This document shows, piece by piece, positions 1 to 12,886 of a DNA stretch of 64,000 nucleotides. The position numbers were made by a program, and so were the translations under genes. Each line of letters begins with the position of its first letter. Position 1 is the first letter of the stretch. Origin of the DNA: Anarhynchus alexandrinus (lineage: Eukaryota > Chordata > Aves > Charadriiformes > Charadriidae); NCBI GenBank assembly GCA_008711295.1, contig VUYV01000040.1:5669933-5733932 (forward strand). The letters run 5' to 3'. The notes below the pieces were generated by a model. The model ran no database searches, had not been told where the DNA came from, and saw nothing but the letters and a program-made list of their open reading frames with translations.

Positions 1-1349
1 AGAGAGCTTTGCTGGTGAAAAATGGTTGGGGAAGCATAGCCCCCATGCAAGCAGACGTCTTCCTCTGTTGCCTCCTTCTCTCTCCTACCCAACAAAGAGA
101 CCCAAACTGTGTGCATGAGGTCTGCGGAGAAGCTCTAACACGCTCCCTGTGGATAATTTAACACACCTGAATCTTCTAGTGAAATCAGACCACTGATGAA
201 CCCCTGTGACAGCTGTAGAAGTTAGAAAACTCCAGTGAATCTTAACCTCAAGGAGCTGCTGGCAGGTTCCCTTTGCTTCATTCCACGTGTCTGGGCTCCA
301 CACAGAGGGTGAGGACCCTCATTTTCCCAGGCTTACTTTAACACATTAAATAAGAGCATTCTTGTGACATGATAGGAAAAAAAGGAAAAGCCAGATGAAA
401 AGATAAGTCAAATGCATACTCTGTCTCTCTCTTGCACCCAAAATGTAATATAAAAGGAATAAGAGATTTTACACTGAGATTCTTTTCATTTCTCATTGCC
501 AGAAGCTCGGCTAAAGTCTCCTTTTCCTTGCGCTGTCCTTGCTGGTTCCCTCTGTTCACGGCTGAGGGTCTCATGTGACACAAGCAACTCCCTGTGTCCA
601 GATGTCTGGATGTCTGGATGTCTTCCCGAACATCTTTAACTTGCAAGGGCTTTACAACAGCTTCCCTTACAGCCCTTCATCTGCATCTGAACCTCTTTCT
701 GTGAATTTCCTCATCCTGGTGTTGGTATTCCTGAAGCTGCATCCCCGTTCAGAGGGCTTTTGCTCATTTCGAAAAAGTTTTTGAATCATTTCCAATCCTA
801 ATCTACTTTTAAAAGCAGAATGCACAGAAAATGTTATGTATAAACATGGTTTAAGGCAGTTGGTGTAGCTACCTTCGATCTCATCTTTTTTCCTACTTTC
901 CTAGAGGAGGCTGGATAACAATGTCTTTCTGGTGGATGTGTTCTGAGATTTTTCATTTTTTTGTTACATGATTATTTTTTTTTTCTGGATAAAGGCAGGA
1001 TCTGTGATTTTTTCAAATTATTTTGATTTGCAGACGTCCATCCTGTAACGCTGAAATAAAGAGTTCAAGCCTACCAAAGGCTCGTTAGTCTTCACTGCTT
1101 TTTATGAACTCCTTCGGAGTTCCAGGAAAGCCCTGGGCTTGACCGTGTTCCGAAAAAATCTGAAGATGGCTCCGCGTTGATAAACATTCAGGCCCAAGAC
1201 ATTTGAAGAAACAATGTCCTCTTTCTTATTCCCACCGTGGTGAGCGTACGTCCGGCTGTGCAGGGGTCTGAGCATCCCATGGCCCAGATTCCTTTCCTGA
1301 CTTGCAATTGTTTTGCTGCGTGACCTATCTTCGTCATCGCTCCCCATAG
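1..1349. other. Unique sequence, no gene recognised
   Basis: Only short open frames. A small 8-bp tandem (GATGTCTG, three copies, 601-626) and an AATAAA hexamer at 1055-1060 are visible. Nothing links the hexamer to a transcript. Confidence 0.6.
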
Positions 1350-1430
1350 CCCTGATTGCTGTCGCCCTCCAGTCCTGGGAAAGGCACTTAACCTCTCTGA
1401 GGTTCAGTCGTGACCTCTGCAAAAGAAATC
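1350..1430 (-). mobile_element. MIR-type SINE remnant, antisense
   Basis: 'ctgggaaaggcacttaacct' and 'ctctgaggttcagtcgtgac' then 'ctctgcaaaag' match antisense MIR ('cttgggcaagtcacttaacc', 'tctctgagcctcagtttcct', 'catctgtaaaatg'). Confidence 0.65.
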
Positions 1431-4400
1431 GCTTCGGAGCCTGACACGAGCAGCGCTCTGGAAGCTGGAAATGAGCCGCTTTTGCTCGTTAACGGGAGCT
1501 GAAAGGAGTTAAAATGGAGGAAGGAATAGCGTATGGTCTCGATAATCTTTCCTGGTGTCTGAATCGTGCCAGCCTGCCCAGAATTGGTGCCCTGCTACCT
1601 GGCATGCCTGTTTTCTGGCCCTTAACGAAGAGCTCGTGGGGGCTGCACGTCTCCCCGCCGCTCAGCGGCTGGCAGGGTCCCAAAGGACGGGCAGCTGCTC
1701 ACAAGGCATTTCGGCTTTTTGCCCCATGCTCTCTAACAGTCAAATGTGGGTGGGGAAAATACCCAATATTTTCATATGTTTTCATTTGTCCCGACAAAGC
1801 CAAGTTCTCCCCAAACCTCCTGGTGGAAAATAGGGCTCTGCTGAAGAGCCCACCTTCTGGTGGGCTGTCTCATCGCGTGAATTAAACCCCAATTGCCTGC
1901 TCTTAAAATTACAGAATTCCCGCATGAAATCTTTTGCCAGAACGAAGAAAGGTGTCTCTTTTGTTTAAGGACTACAGCACATCGCTGCAGGTTTCATGTT
2001 AAATTGTCTCTTTCCTCCCGGTAACCCTTCATGTTCTCTGAGATTCATCTCTCGAGCCACGCAAGGAAGGCAGATTTGTCTGTCATGGTTTTGAACATTT
2101 GGTTAATAACAACTTGTTCAACTAAATAACTAAATGCAAACAGAAGTTACCCTAAAATCATTTTCTACCAATAGTCTCAATTTCTGTGTTTTAATGTCTC
2201 ATGTACAGATGTGCTTCTGCTTCCCTATCGAATATTGAGATGAATCGGCTGAGAGAGGGGAAGCACGTGTTTAATTTTAGCTCTTTAGTGCATTTTGAAA
2301 CTAAACACAGATGCTTTTATTGTGATTCCTTGTGTACGGGCTATTATTATTTATTCATTGTATAGGAAGTCTTCCATAATGTGAATATATGGTGATACCT
2401 GACGTAGACAGAATATTTCTTGAAAATCAATCAATTACAATTTGTTAACACTGTCACAGTCCTTTAACACCCTAAATTTTAAGAATTTATCAACTATGCC
2501 ACCAACAAACTCTCAATTTCTTCCTAATGACCACTTTAATAACAGGACAATGATTTATATTTTTCTGGATGCCAAAATAAATACAGAAAATATTTTAGCT
2601 TTACTCGCATCCCTTCTGTGTGTGCTATTTGGGTCACTGCACAATGTCCTAAAAAATATTTTCTGATAATTCCACTTCTGGAACTATAAGTGAATGAGAC
2701 CACTGAATCTGTGAGACTGCCAGCACATTTTTGCTGTATGAGCAAAATGAAAAAATAACAATAATTATTTTAAGTGTCTATTGAGCCACAAAACATCAAA
2801 ACGAGAGTGAAATCTCAAACAGAGAAGCAGTTTTGGGGGACATAATGATGCTGCTGCTAGATAAGTAACAGTCACGTATATGCAAGACTTTTCTATTTCT
2901 GTTGTCTTTCTCTTACTCTTTCCTATTTTGTTATCCAGCTTCAAGTGAATATCAAGGAAGCAGTCAGCCCCATCATGAGTGCTAATATTGTATTAGATGA
3001 AAGGTACCCAAAAAGATGCAACATCCATGGAAAAAATACTGTGAAAAATAAAATCCCACAACAAATAGATTTTCTTCCCACTTGAAATACAATGAAAGTG
3101 TTGCATTAGCAAATAATCCAGTGGCTTATAAAGACATGCCTCTTAGCGTTAAGAAGCAGAAGAAAAATACAGTGTAAAACAACTTGAGGTCAATAAAGTA
3201 TTACGTTGCTGCTTATGGATGAAATTAAATCTCAGGTTCACAGTTTTTAAATTACGGTGCTTCCAATAAAAGTAACTGTTGGTTGGGTTTTTTTTTTTAA
3301 TTTATATTGCCTATTATATTTCAAAGGAGGAAAGACTCAACTTTTAGAGCATCTCATTTCAGTTTGCAATCTGCATGTTCTGTGCTTTTCCATTTTCCTC
3401 CTGATTTTCGATAGCGCCTTTGAAAAGATAATTAAAAGATATGAATTAGCTGAGGGTGAGCATTATGACCAGCAAGCTCGCCAAGAGGAAGGTCTTTAAA
3501 ACCGTGAGATGGATGAGAAGTGGTACGTACACATGATAGCATTATTATTCTTTCCATTAGGCCATTTACTGCTCTTGATCTGTGACAGAGCTCCCACTGA
3601 TGTCAAATGAAGTTGTACGCATTGATCCAGAGGGAAGAAAAGGCTCTTGCAGGAGGAATGCTTTTTTTCCTCTTTCCCTGTGTGACAGAGAATTGATCAA
3701 AGCATAAATGCTTGGGATGGGGAGTTCGGCACGGCAGCCTCAAGGCCTGATGCAAAGGGGCACTTGGGCACCCCTGGGGTAGGAGATGTGATACCCAACG
3801 CCCGGGTGGCCACCTACCAGCTATCTCTGATGGCCCAAGCTAGGCAGCTACGTTACCTTAACAGCCTGTTTAGGGGTGGATTCGGTGCCTACAGCTAGGC
3901 TGGCAAGCCCAGGGCACAGGCTCAGGATTGTCCACAGGTAGGGTGGATGAAGCCACCCTGTTTTGAGGTGAAAGAGTTCAGGCAGAAGGACAGAAGCTGT
4001 GTGTGCCATCAGTTCTCAGCGGCCCCTTTTCCCTGCCAGTACAGATGGCAGCCTGTGGTGTACAGACCATGGTCCTGCACCCAGGAGGGCTGTGAGAGCT
4101 CTCCAAAGGGCTCCTGCCCTTTTGGGGTGACACTGTCAGTAGTGAGGGCCAACAGCCAAGGGACAGCTTGCTCCCTGCGGTGAGGGAATTTAAGCTACAA
4201 CTCCTCAGGAAAGGGCATCACCATAGTCCCCTGCAAACTGGGCTACTAGTGCCCAGAAATGCAAGACCTGGATGGCCAGAAGGGAAGAAAGTTAAAATTT
4301 ATAGGGACTCAGGAGGTCCCTGTTCCCAGGGGTATCTTTACATTTAACCTCCACCCGCCTTTACTTGTCTCAGTGGGAAGAAACATGTATACCATGGCAA

Positions 4401-5734
4401 TGGCTGGCTGAAGCTGCTGAGGTGGGGACCGGAGTGTTCAGAGCCCAGATCTGGCCCTCAGGAGGCTTCAAGGATGGGAGCTCTGGTGCCCACTGAGGAG
4501 GTACGGCAGCAGCTGGCGGCCGCCAGGAAGGAGAGGGTCCCCGTGCCGGGCTTTGGGACGCAGCAGTGAGGAGCATCATTGCCTGTTGCACAGACCACAC
4601 GGCCCAAACCATATCAGATATTTTGAGCCCTTTGAAGGCCAACCCCTGAAAACTTGCATCAACTGGAAACCTGGCAATATGCAGGGTTGGACATGGCCAA
4701 AACAGTGAGGCAGCACAGCATCCCCCCGGCCCATGACAGCCCTCGTGCTCCGGAGATTTTCAGGCCCAGCAAACTCTGTTTAGCCCCTTTGGCCTTTGAA
4801 TCGTGTCTGATTTATACTCATCCCCCACATGTATAACATTTGTTTATTTCTGTAATATATTAAAATACAGTAACATTCCATACTTGGGGGGGGAGCTTAG
4901 AGGGAGGGTAATGACTTACACATGTACTGTGCTACATTGGATCTTTTCCAGTATCATAAATAAGAGGGAAAGCAAGATTTTACAGCTCAGCCATTAATGA
5001 GAACAGTCCACTATCACATATGGGAAAATACTTTAGTCGGTAAAAGCTGACACAACACTGATGGCATTTAGCTGTCCGGTATGAATCATCTTCATAGAAT
5101 AAATTCCAAGAGAAAATATTATATCATTAGTTGATTTGTAACCTCATTGCAGGCAGCTGCAAATAAATGTTTGCATTGGTGTGCTCTAAAACGGGCTAGC
5201 ACAGCTCTAGAAATAAGTTAATTAAACTGTCGGTACTGGACAAACACACTCTATGAAGGGTTAAGCCTTCTAAGTATTTCTTTGCATTACCTGCAGGTAA
5301 CTCCTTTTGTGGTTTTTTTTCCTCCTCTCCATGCTAGGTGGTTTGCAGAAAGAAAAACTGAATAAGTGGCGTACGGGAGTCAGCGCTCTTTTAAGAATCA
5401 GATATAACTTGAAACTCCTTCACAGCATAAAAAAAAACCCCAACGTCCTCACGACGACACTCAAATACGGGAATGGAAATAGAAGCGAAGGTTCAACAGC
5501 TGTCTGGCTCTCCAGGCTTGTTTATGGGCCACAATCTCCAGGACACTGGTTATCTTCATTCGCTGGCTTGCAAAGCACCAAACCTGCTCTCGCAGCCCTC
5601 GGGCGCCTCTGGGCAGCGCAGCTGGGAGCCTCTTTGAAGTCCGTGGCTCCCTCCACGGAGACGTGTGGCTCTGAGGGGTGGCTCGGGTCTGAATCACCCC
5701 CGAAAGCGCCTATTTTTTTCTGGCTGACTTGGGT
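1431..5734. other. Unique sequence, no gene recognised
   Basis: AT-rich from about 2100 to 3300, GC-richer from about 3700 to 4640. A G8 run sits at 4886-4893. No exon-like or family-like frame seen. Confidence 0.6.
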
Positions 5735-5855
5735 GACTAAGCTCCGAGCGTAAGCACCTCCGTAACGTGCCGAGTGTTAGGTGGGGAGAGTCTGGCTGCC
5801 AGCGCCTACATGGGATGTAAGCGCCTAAACACCTGCGTGGATCCCACAGCCCTTT
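5735..5855. repeat. Probable ancient repeat with 'taggcgcct'-type ends
   Basis: Copies of 'gcgcctaaacacctgcgtgg' and 'aagcgcctatt', with 'atcccacagccc', resemble an old dispersed amniote repeat built around 'ttaggcgcctaaatacctt' and 'ggatctgggcc'. The segment is CpG-rich for that reason. Class not assigned. Confidence 0.38.
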
Positions 5856-8744
5856 GGCCTTCCCTAATGAGATGGTTACGCTTTCTGCCTGCCTACGCAT
5901 GCAACGCTGGTAGTAAAATAAGAGCTCGCAGCCCTCCATACTTTCTGTAGCTAACCATTAACACCGCTCGCATGCATTTGCCCGTGCCTCGGGAGAATCA
6001 AAGGACAAGTTTTGCATAAACATATTAGCAGAGCCCCATCGTCAGTAAACTGCCGATTTTCTTAGCATTCGGCGCATGCCTTTAAACATCCTCCGAGCTT
6101 GTGCCACCCTGAGCCAGCACGCTCCTTTGAGCGCAGCAGCTTGCGCCACCCTAAGTGCACGCGAAGTCTGAGTCTGAGATCAGATTACACCTGGGGATTG
6201 GTCTTTTCTCGCTAATTTATTCTTATAAAGATATTTCCTTTCTTTAAACTATTAAAGAGAAAAAAAGAATACGTTTTAGGAAGCTGTACACTGTGAAATG
6301 CTTATACCAGTAAATAACAAGTAGCTCTTTAAAGCTGAAAAATCTGAATTCTTGCCTGGGCTCCCACAAGGAGCTGATTTCACCCATGGTGAGCGCTGAT
6401 CTTCACCCTGCAGCAAACAGCAGAGCAAGCAATGTGCTCGTCACCCCTGTTACATGCGTTTTGATGACACCTCGGGACTCCGGGCCTGGATCTTTTGTTC
6501 CGTTGAGCTTGAAGAATGAGTAAAGTCAATTGTCCACGATCCTGGGTAACGAGGGAGTTGGGTTTGCCAAATAACGGAAAAATGCAGAAAATAGGGGTGG
6601 AGCAGGAGAGTCTGCTGGGAGGTTTGAGCTTTATGTGGCACAAAAGCAATTCTCAGATATGAGGTGACCTTGAAAACCATTCAGCTCATTTTCACATGAG
6701 CTAATTAGCCCAACTGGCTCCTGCACGTAGGAGGGAGCTCGTGCCTGTGTGTGTCTAACCTGCACCTTGGATAAAGCAACGGGAAATACTAACTCTGTGC
6801 CGTGCCCAAGACCTAGATGTGTGGGGAGTAGCAACAGATGGTGGAAGAAGAAAAAGAGAAGGGACATAGTAATAAAAACACAGATATTTCTGCGTAGTGA
6901 GCACCCGTCTCACCTTTTATGCTGACTCCAGCAGATCAGGATAAGGGCTGTCCTGCCACGGACAGACAGCCATGGACTCTCAAACGGCTGTGGTGGTGGG
7001 TAGTGACTATCCGTGCAGCAGAAGCACTGAGAAAATCCAAGCTGAGCATCGCTAAATAGCCACAATAAACATGGGAGAAGTACCATCTCTGAAGAGCTAT
7101 ATAGGTGACAGAAAGCAGGAGCAGAAAGGTTAGACATGTAGACCAAAGTAAATAGGTCAGTCTCTTGGGCCATCTAGTTCAATACAAACTTGTTTGAACC
7201 CAAGCCAAGAGACTGCTGTCTAGTGGACCTGATATGTCAGCGGGGGTTGGCATGATCTCAGCCACAACCCAAACAAGAGTAAAAAAAAATAAATTCCCAA
7301 ATAGTTGCTTATGTTAAAAAAGAGAGTCAGAATGACTTCCCAGCCCTGCCACACTCTGAAGAATATTTTGGGCATCTGAAGCTTCTGGGTTCCTTTTCAG
7401 TTCACAGCTTTGCTCTTCAATAGTCTTATTAAAAAGCACGCAGCAACACATTTGCTTGGATATATAATTATATTCTGACAAGAATGCCATATAAGGGCAT
7501 ATTAATGATTAAATTAAAAAAAATAATTTTCTACAGAGTCATCTCTATATGTTATGCCAGACCTCAGATTTATTTTGGATACTGCCAGCAGGAAACTTCA
7601 TTAATGAAATAGAAAAGGGAATTGTATAAATTCTTATATTACACTATAGAAAAGATTCCTGAGATTTGCATCCAAATCATATTGGATTTTTGAGAGATTT
7701 GAGCACTTAACCTCTCTTTGTTCCTTATCAACGTATAGTAGAAAGGAACAAATTAGCTTCCCAGAAATTGCCTGATGGTTCTAATACCGTCGACGCCAGG
7801 AGGAAATGTCAAGTAAATCAGTCACCATATTCCAGAGGAATTACTGCCTGTGAACCAGGCTATTAGACACTCAGCCTTCCTGCGCTCCGCTTTGCGAGGA
7901 TATAGGGGTTGCGGATTGATAGGAATACATCAGTATTTCACCCAGATGTCTTTCTCAAAAATATTGCCTAGCTAATTCGTGGGGTAATTTCTACCCCTCC
8001 CTAACTTATGCGATTCGTTAGGTGCCTGAATGCTTTCCTTCTTTGTTTGAGAGTGGAAACTTTGGGAGACAAAAACAATATTCCCTTTGTCTTTGTGCAG
8101 CACCACACACAAGAATAGGACTCGATAGGTAATTAGAATAATGACTGTAATGGCTTCGCAAACAGAATGAACTCCTGACTGCAATCACAAAGAATTGCTC
8201 GCCTTAGCTATTAAGATGGTGCTACAGAATCGAGGTCATTGTCTCTGCAGGTGATCAGCAATTTAACGATAGTGCCTTACACACGGTTTCCGTCTCTGCG
8301 ATAGTTAAGCATGCACTATATTCTTTATGAATCTCATTGGAACAACTACAAATCTCTCTTTCAGATCATTCAGATAAACGGAGATGTCTTGGTGTACCAG
8401 GAATATTGTCTTCCCTCCGGCCAAGTAATAAGTGAGGTGATACCAAGGATCAGATCAGGGCCTTTGATCTGTAATCCATTAAATATAATTTATACCTCTG
8501 CACTAGTGAGAATTATTGTTACGTAGCCAAATGGATACTTTCTGTGATGCCTCTGATGACATTTGCTCTTTCTCATGGGATCAGCAGTTTGAATCATTTT
8601 GCATGACTAGATAGTGGGGGAGAAGAGGGATGACTCTCTCTCAACCAGGGATTGAAAAGGAAAGGCAGATTTATTTTGAATTCCTGACCATGGTGGCTTC
8701 ATCTGTAAAGTTAATGCCTGATAGGGCCTGCTCTAATTATCGTG
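5856..8744. other. Unique sequence, no gene recognised
   Basis: Mixed composition. AT-rich around 7440-7680. A CR1-like scrap near 7165-7190 ('gggccatctagttcaatac') is too short to call. Confidence 0.55.
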
Positions 8745-9640
8745 ATTTGGATATAAGGTGGGTGGAAAATTGGCTGGATTGCAGGAGTCAAAGGGTGGTA
8801 GGCAGTGCTTCAGAGTCCAGCTGGAGGAGTTTGTCAGGTTTTGATTCAGGAGCATGACCTGACAGCAGGACAGGTTGCCTCATCAGTGAGGTCACCAGTG
8901 GTACTAAGTCAGGGGGAGCAGTCAATAAGTTCTAGAGCAGGGCCATCATGCACAAGGACCTAGGGAGGTTGGAGACGTGATCTGATGGGAACATTATGAA
9001 GCTGAGCACAAGAAATGCAAAGCCCTGTGGAGGAATAATCCCATGCACCAGTGGAGGCTGGGGGCAGCCAGATGGAAAGCAGCTCTGCAGAGCAGGACCT
9101 GGGTGTCTTGGTGGCCAACCAGGTGGCCATGAGCCACCAGAAGCAGATCTTCTCATGGCAGCAGAGGAGATCAGTGTCACCCCGGTCTGCAGGATCTCAG
9201 CCAACCCTCTTCCATTTGCTCCTTGTGTTCCATGCTGGGTTACCAGCCCAGCTGCCCATGAGCTGGGCTGCCATTCCCAAGCATATTGGAGACCTTACAG
9301 CATCTTTCGGTACTTAAAGGGGGCCTACAGAAAAGGGAGAGGGACTCTTTTCAGGCAGTGTAGTGATAGGATGAGGGGTAACGGTTTTAAACTGAAAGAG
9401 CATAGATTTAGATTAGATATTAGGAATATTCTTTATTCTGAGGGTGGTGAGACAATGGAACAGGTTGCCCAGAGAAGTTATGGATGCCCCATCCCTGGAA
9501 GTCTTCAAGGTCAGGTTGGATGGGTCTTTGAGCAACCTGGTCTAGTGGGAGGTGTCCCTGCCCATGGCAGGGGGATTGGAACTTGATGATCTTTAATATC
9601 CCTTCCAACTCTAACTGTTCTATGATCCTATGATTCTATA
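8745..9640 (+). mobile_element. CR1 LINE copy (RT segment plus C-terminus and 3' tail), decayed
   Basis: This is a truncated CR1 non-LTR retrotransposon. Near 8750 it encodes IRWVENWLDCRSQRVV, typical of the CR1 RT domain. From about 9080 a different frame gives EQDLGVLVANQVAMSHQ, and from about 9310 the C-terminal block LKGAYRKGRGTLF, then SDRMRGNGFKLKEHRFRLDI. The expected order is kept, but frames change and the part between about 9130 and 9300 does not look like CR1, so there is an internal deletion or replacement. The 3' end (9480-9640) has the CR1 tail with 'ccttccaact' and the octamer-like end 'tctatgatcctatgattcta'. The element cannot encode a working protein. The left boundary is uncertain; RT-like sequence may begin near 8630. 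Confidence 0.9.
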
Positions 9641-11929
9641 TTATGCACTGACACCACCCATCGGATGCTACTCAGTGTGTGGCAATTCCCTTTCAGTTTT
9701 GTCAGGTGCAGTGTCTGCTCAGGCTGGGACACTTCTTAACTCATCCCGGTAGGTGACGAGGAGAGCGAGCTGTGCAGCAGACTGTGCTCGCTCAGCCTGC
9801 AGATTCCTTTTGCACGAGCTAAGTTTGGGCACAGAGCTCTTAAATAAGCTCTTGAACTTTCCATTCCCTTTTTGGGCTAGATTATCCCAGAGGCTGAGGC
9901 AAATAACTACCTGGCTCCTCTCATCAGTGGGGGATGTTCAGCATCTTGCAGGCTCGGGTCCTTCAGATACACAGCCCTGGTGTGGAGACCAGGCCTGTTT
10001 TCGGCTGACATGGGAATTTGTGCCTATTGCTCATGTGTGAGACAGAAAAAAAAACCCTATTCATATCCACTGCCAATGGGATGTCACAAAAAAAATATCA
10101 GACTAATGAGGCACTTTATAATAAAACTCAGTGGAGACTTTTGTTATAGTCAAATCAGTCTTCGTTTTAACAATTCCCTGTGGCTCGTACATGCTCGTGA
10201 TTATCGTGGGCAGGAGTGCGGTCACTGGCTCCAAACACTGCCGTCCGTCTGCATACCCCAACTTGGAGGCATTCAGTCATAAACCCCGGATCTGCTGAGA
10301 ATCTGCAAATGGGAGTTAGCAGCTTCTCACGTGCAAGGGCAGGGAAGTGGAAAGCATTCAAAACCACTTGGGTATGCTTGCATAAGCCTTTTATAGCACA
10401 CACTAACAGTCTGCGATTAAGTGAAAGGAGGGAAAACTAGACTGACCCCATGATTCAATAGCAATGGCATTTTATAGAGTGTAGGGGGACTTCAAAACTG
10501 ACCTCGAGATGTGGGCGAGGAAGTCATTCACTTTTGTGTGCACACTGGAGCACATATGGTAAGATCCAGTCCGGCCAATTTAGGCACTTAGCTTGTATCT
10601 AGATGTAAGGTACATGGTTTCGTCTGCTCAAATGTGCACTGTGGATGCCTGCATCTGACTAGTTGTCTGGGTTCAAAGAGGAGAGTGATGAGCTTGTTTT
10701 AAGGTGCAGCTGCCTTTTTACTAAGAGAGATGTGTGAAACAGGTCAGGGGAATGGCTTCCTAAAAGCTCCCATCCCTGCCCATTGACTACAAAGGGTGAC
10801 CACATCTGGCCAGATGATTACCCAGTAATAAATTTTATTAGGAGACAAAGAGAGACGAATCGTACCCTAGTCCCTTGAGAGTCCTGTAGTGTCAGCCTTT
10901 AAAGGATACCACCAGGAGATCCTGTGTCCCAGCACAGTGGTCTACACTGAGGTGAGATGTCTCTCTGGTTTGCCCTTGCTGGGGGTCTTTGCTCTCTGTT
11001 GACTTTGGAGGACGGCTTCAGTGGGTGCCTGCAATATCAGCACAAGCTAAAGGCGTGAAGAAGCAGGCTGCTTCCCAGCCACTGCCGGTCCAAAATGCAG
11101 CAGACAGAAGAGCTTCATCAGCCATCCAGAGTCTTAACTTGTATGAGGGATTTGACCCAGCAAGAGAAGTTAAGAACCAGAAACGGTCAGAATTACAGCA
11201 GGAGTTATTGGGAAAGCACTCTGTCAACTGGTGACCCAGTCCTCTAGAGCATTTGCCACATGTGTAGCCCCTATTCAAGGGGTTAAGTGGTTTCTTCAAC
11301 TGTGCACATAGGACAGGCTTTGCTGGATTGGATCCCTTTCATAGAAAGATTCGCTGTGCTCAGTGGTTTGTTGTGGCATCCTCTGGAGTGCAACTCATAC
11401 AGTAAAAGTTGCAAAAGTAGTTTCTACTATAAAGCCTTGCTTTCACGGCATGCCAAAAATGTTGCCTTTTCAGATGGGACGTTCCAAGGTTGATTGCAAT
11501 CCAAAGGTCACTGCTGAAAAGTCAGAGCAAAAGGCTTTTGGTTAGTTGTGAGCTGTGATTGTCCCTGTGTATGCAAGGAATTCGCTCATTTTCAACTTCC
11601 TCTACTGTCCTCTGAAGTATGTACCGCAGACCAGTGTGGTAAAGCCATGATATAGGATAACTTGAACCACCAGGATGAGCTGATGGATTGATCATTGTGT
11701 TCTCAAAACCCTGTCTTGTTTATAAGCAACGCTGTGAACCCAAGACCAAACCTGAAATGGCAGGGAAGTTAAAGTCTAGACATTTTTCAAATCTTTCCTG
11801 ATAAGGCTGCATATGACACATTGGCTTATTTGACAACATGAACTTTAAGGGGACATTGCATGCAAAGTGTCTTTCAACATTGCATCCTTCCCACGGAAAT
11901 CAGCAGTCATTCTAAAAAGACTTAAAAAT
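9641..11929. other. Unique sequence, no gene recognised
   Basis: No recognised repeat apart from a short 'taggcactta' text near 10579. Open frames are all about 100 codons or fewer and overlap one another on both strands. Confidence 0.6.
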
Positions 11930-12045
11930 GGCTTAAATGCTTTAAGCACCTAGAAGACTTAATAAGGATTTAAGTTGGCTTTAATGCTTACATTGTGCTA
12001 CCTTAAAGATTTAAGGCAGCTTAAATGCTTATGTGCCTTAAGAAG
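11930..12045. repeat. Imperfect 3-copy repeat, about 41-47 bp units
   Basis: Three units begin at about 11930 ('ggcttaaatgctttaagcac'), 11977 ('ggctttaatgcttacattgt') and 12018 ('agcttaaatgcttatgtgcc'). Each has a 'gcttaaatgctt' head followed by a 'gcacct/gtgcct' block. The text is built from 'ttaa' and 'gctt' elements. Confidence 0.6.
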
Positions 12046-12314
12046 TTAGGGTAACAATCACTTTGTCTGCACAAAGCCCAAATAATCGGGATTTATTTGG
12101 TGAAACAGTTCAGGGAGGTCTTCAAATCATCTCTTTTCTGAGGCTACCAGAGGTGTCTTCATTAAGGGTGACCTGTCAGCACCTGCTTACAGTTTTGCCT
12201 GCCTGCCTAAACATCCACCACTTCTGCCTGGCACCCAGCACCTCAATTTAAGGTTTATCCCATCCAAGCATGTACGCTGCTGCGGGCCCAAGAAAAGCTC
12301 TTACCTCCCTCTTG

Positions 12315-12425
12315 TTCCTGTGGGGAACTGAGGCACCATCAGGCTGAGGGATTTGCCCAAGACGGCATAGGAAGCCTGATGCAATGCAGAAACAGGAACC
12401 CGGGTCTCCCACCCACAACGTCCTT
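12315..12425 (+). mobile_element. MIR-type SINE remnant
   Basis: The order 'tgtggggaactgaggcacca', 'gagggatttgcccaagacgg' and 'aacaggaacccgggtctccc' matches the MIR core and 3' region ('gaggaaactgaggcacagag', 'taacttgcccaaggtcacac', 'gaacccaggtctcc'). MIR is an old tRNA-derived SINE of amniotes. Confidence 0.75.
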
Positions 12426-12800
12426 GGGTGCTGTGTCTCCCTCCAGCCATGGCAGCTGGACTGGCTTCCCTACACTGGTTTCTTTCCTTTTAAAGCACAA
12501 CCCTTAACTCAGCTTCATGGACATCGATGAAACTGCACCAACAGGGATTTGGGCTGTTATTGTTCTACCTTGGGGCAGCCCCATTTCTGTGGGACCTATC
12601 TATTATCTTGTGGCCAAAACCCATTTCCACTTTAACCCCAGTCTCCCTCCCCTTTCTGCTTCATTATACAGAAGCCATGAAGGCATTTCTGCCATCTGGT
12701 TGGAGCATCTGAGAAGTCTTCTCCCCTTCCCTCTGAGAAGCCAGCTCTCCTCAGGAACTCTTCCTACTGCTGGAGTTTGTGACTGCAGTAGGGACACGGA

Positions 12801-12886
12801 CCTGGGCAACCAACCCTGTTTGAGCAGGCAGCTTAGACTAGATGACCTCCAGAATTCTCTTCCAACCACAACCACCCTGTGATAAT
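12801..12886 (+). mobile_element. CR1 3' end fragment, older subfamily
   Basis: Phrases such as 'tttgagcaggcagcttagac', 'tagatgacctccagaattct' and 'cttccaaccacaaccaccct' match the CR1 variant whose tail reads 'ttggactagatgatctccag'. It is more diverged than the 25-kb or 34-kb copies and only about 85 bp long. Confidence 0.8.

Noticed and set aside
1040..1100. 'aataaagagttcaagcctac' resembling the end of an LTR with a polyadenylation signal
   Set aside because: No matching second LTR, no 'tg...ca' ends, and no internal retroviral sequence seen nearby.
7155..7195. Possible CR1 antisense scrap 'gggccatctagttcaatac'
   Set aside because: Only about 20 bp resemble the CR1 end and there is no supporting flank.
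7690..7735. 'gagcacttaacctctctttg' resembling antisense MIR
   Set aside because: One short block only; no second MIR block lies at the right distance.
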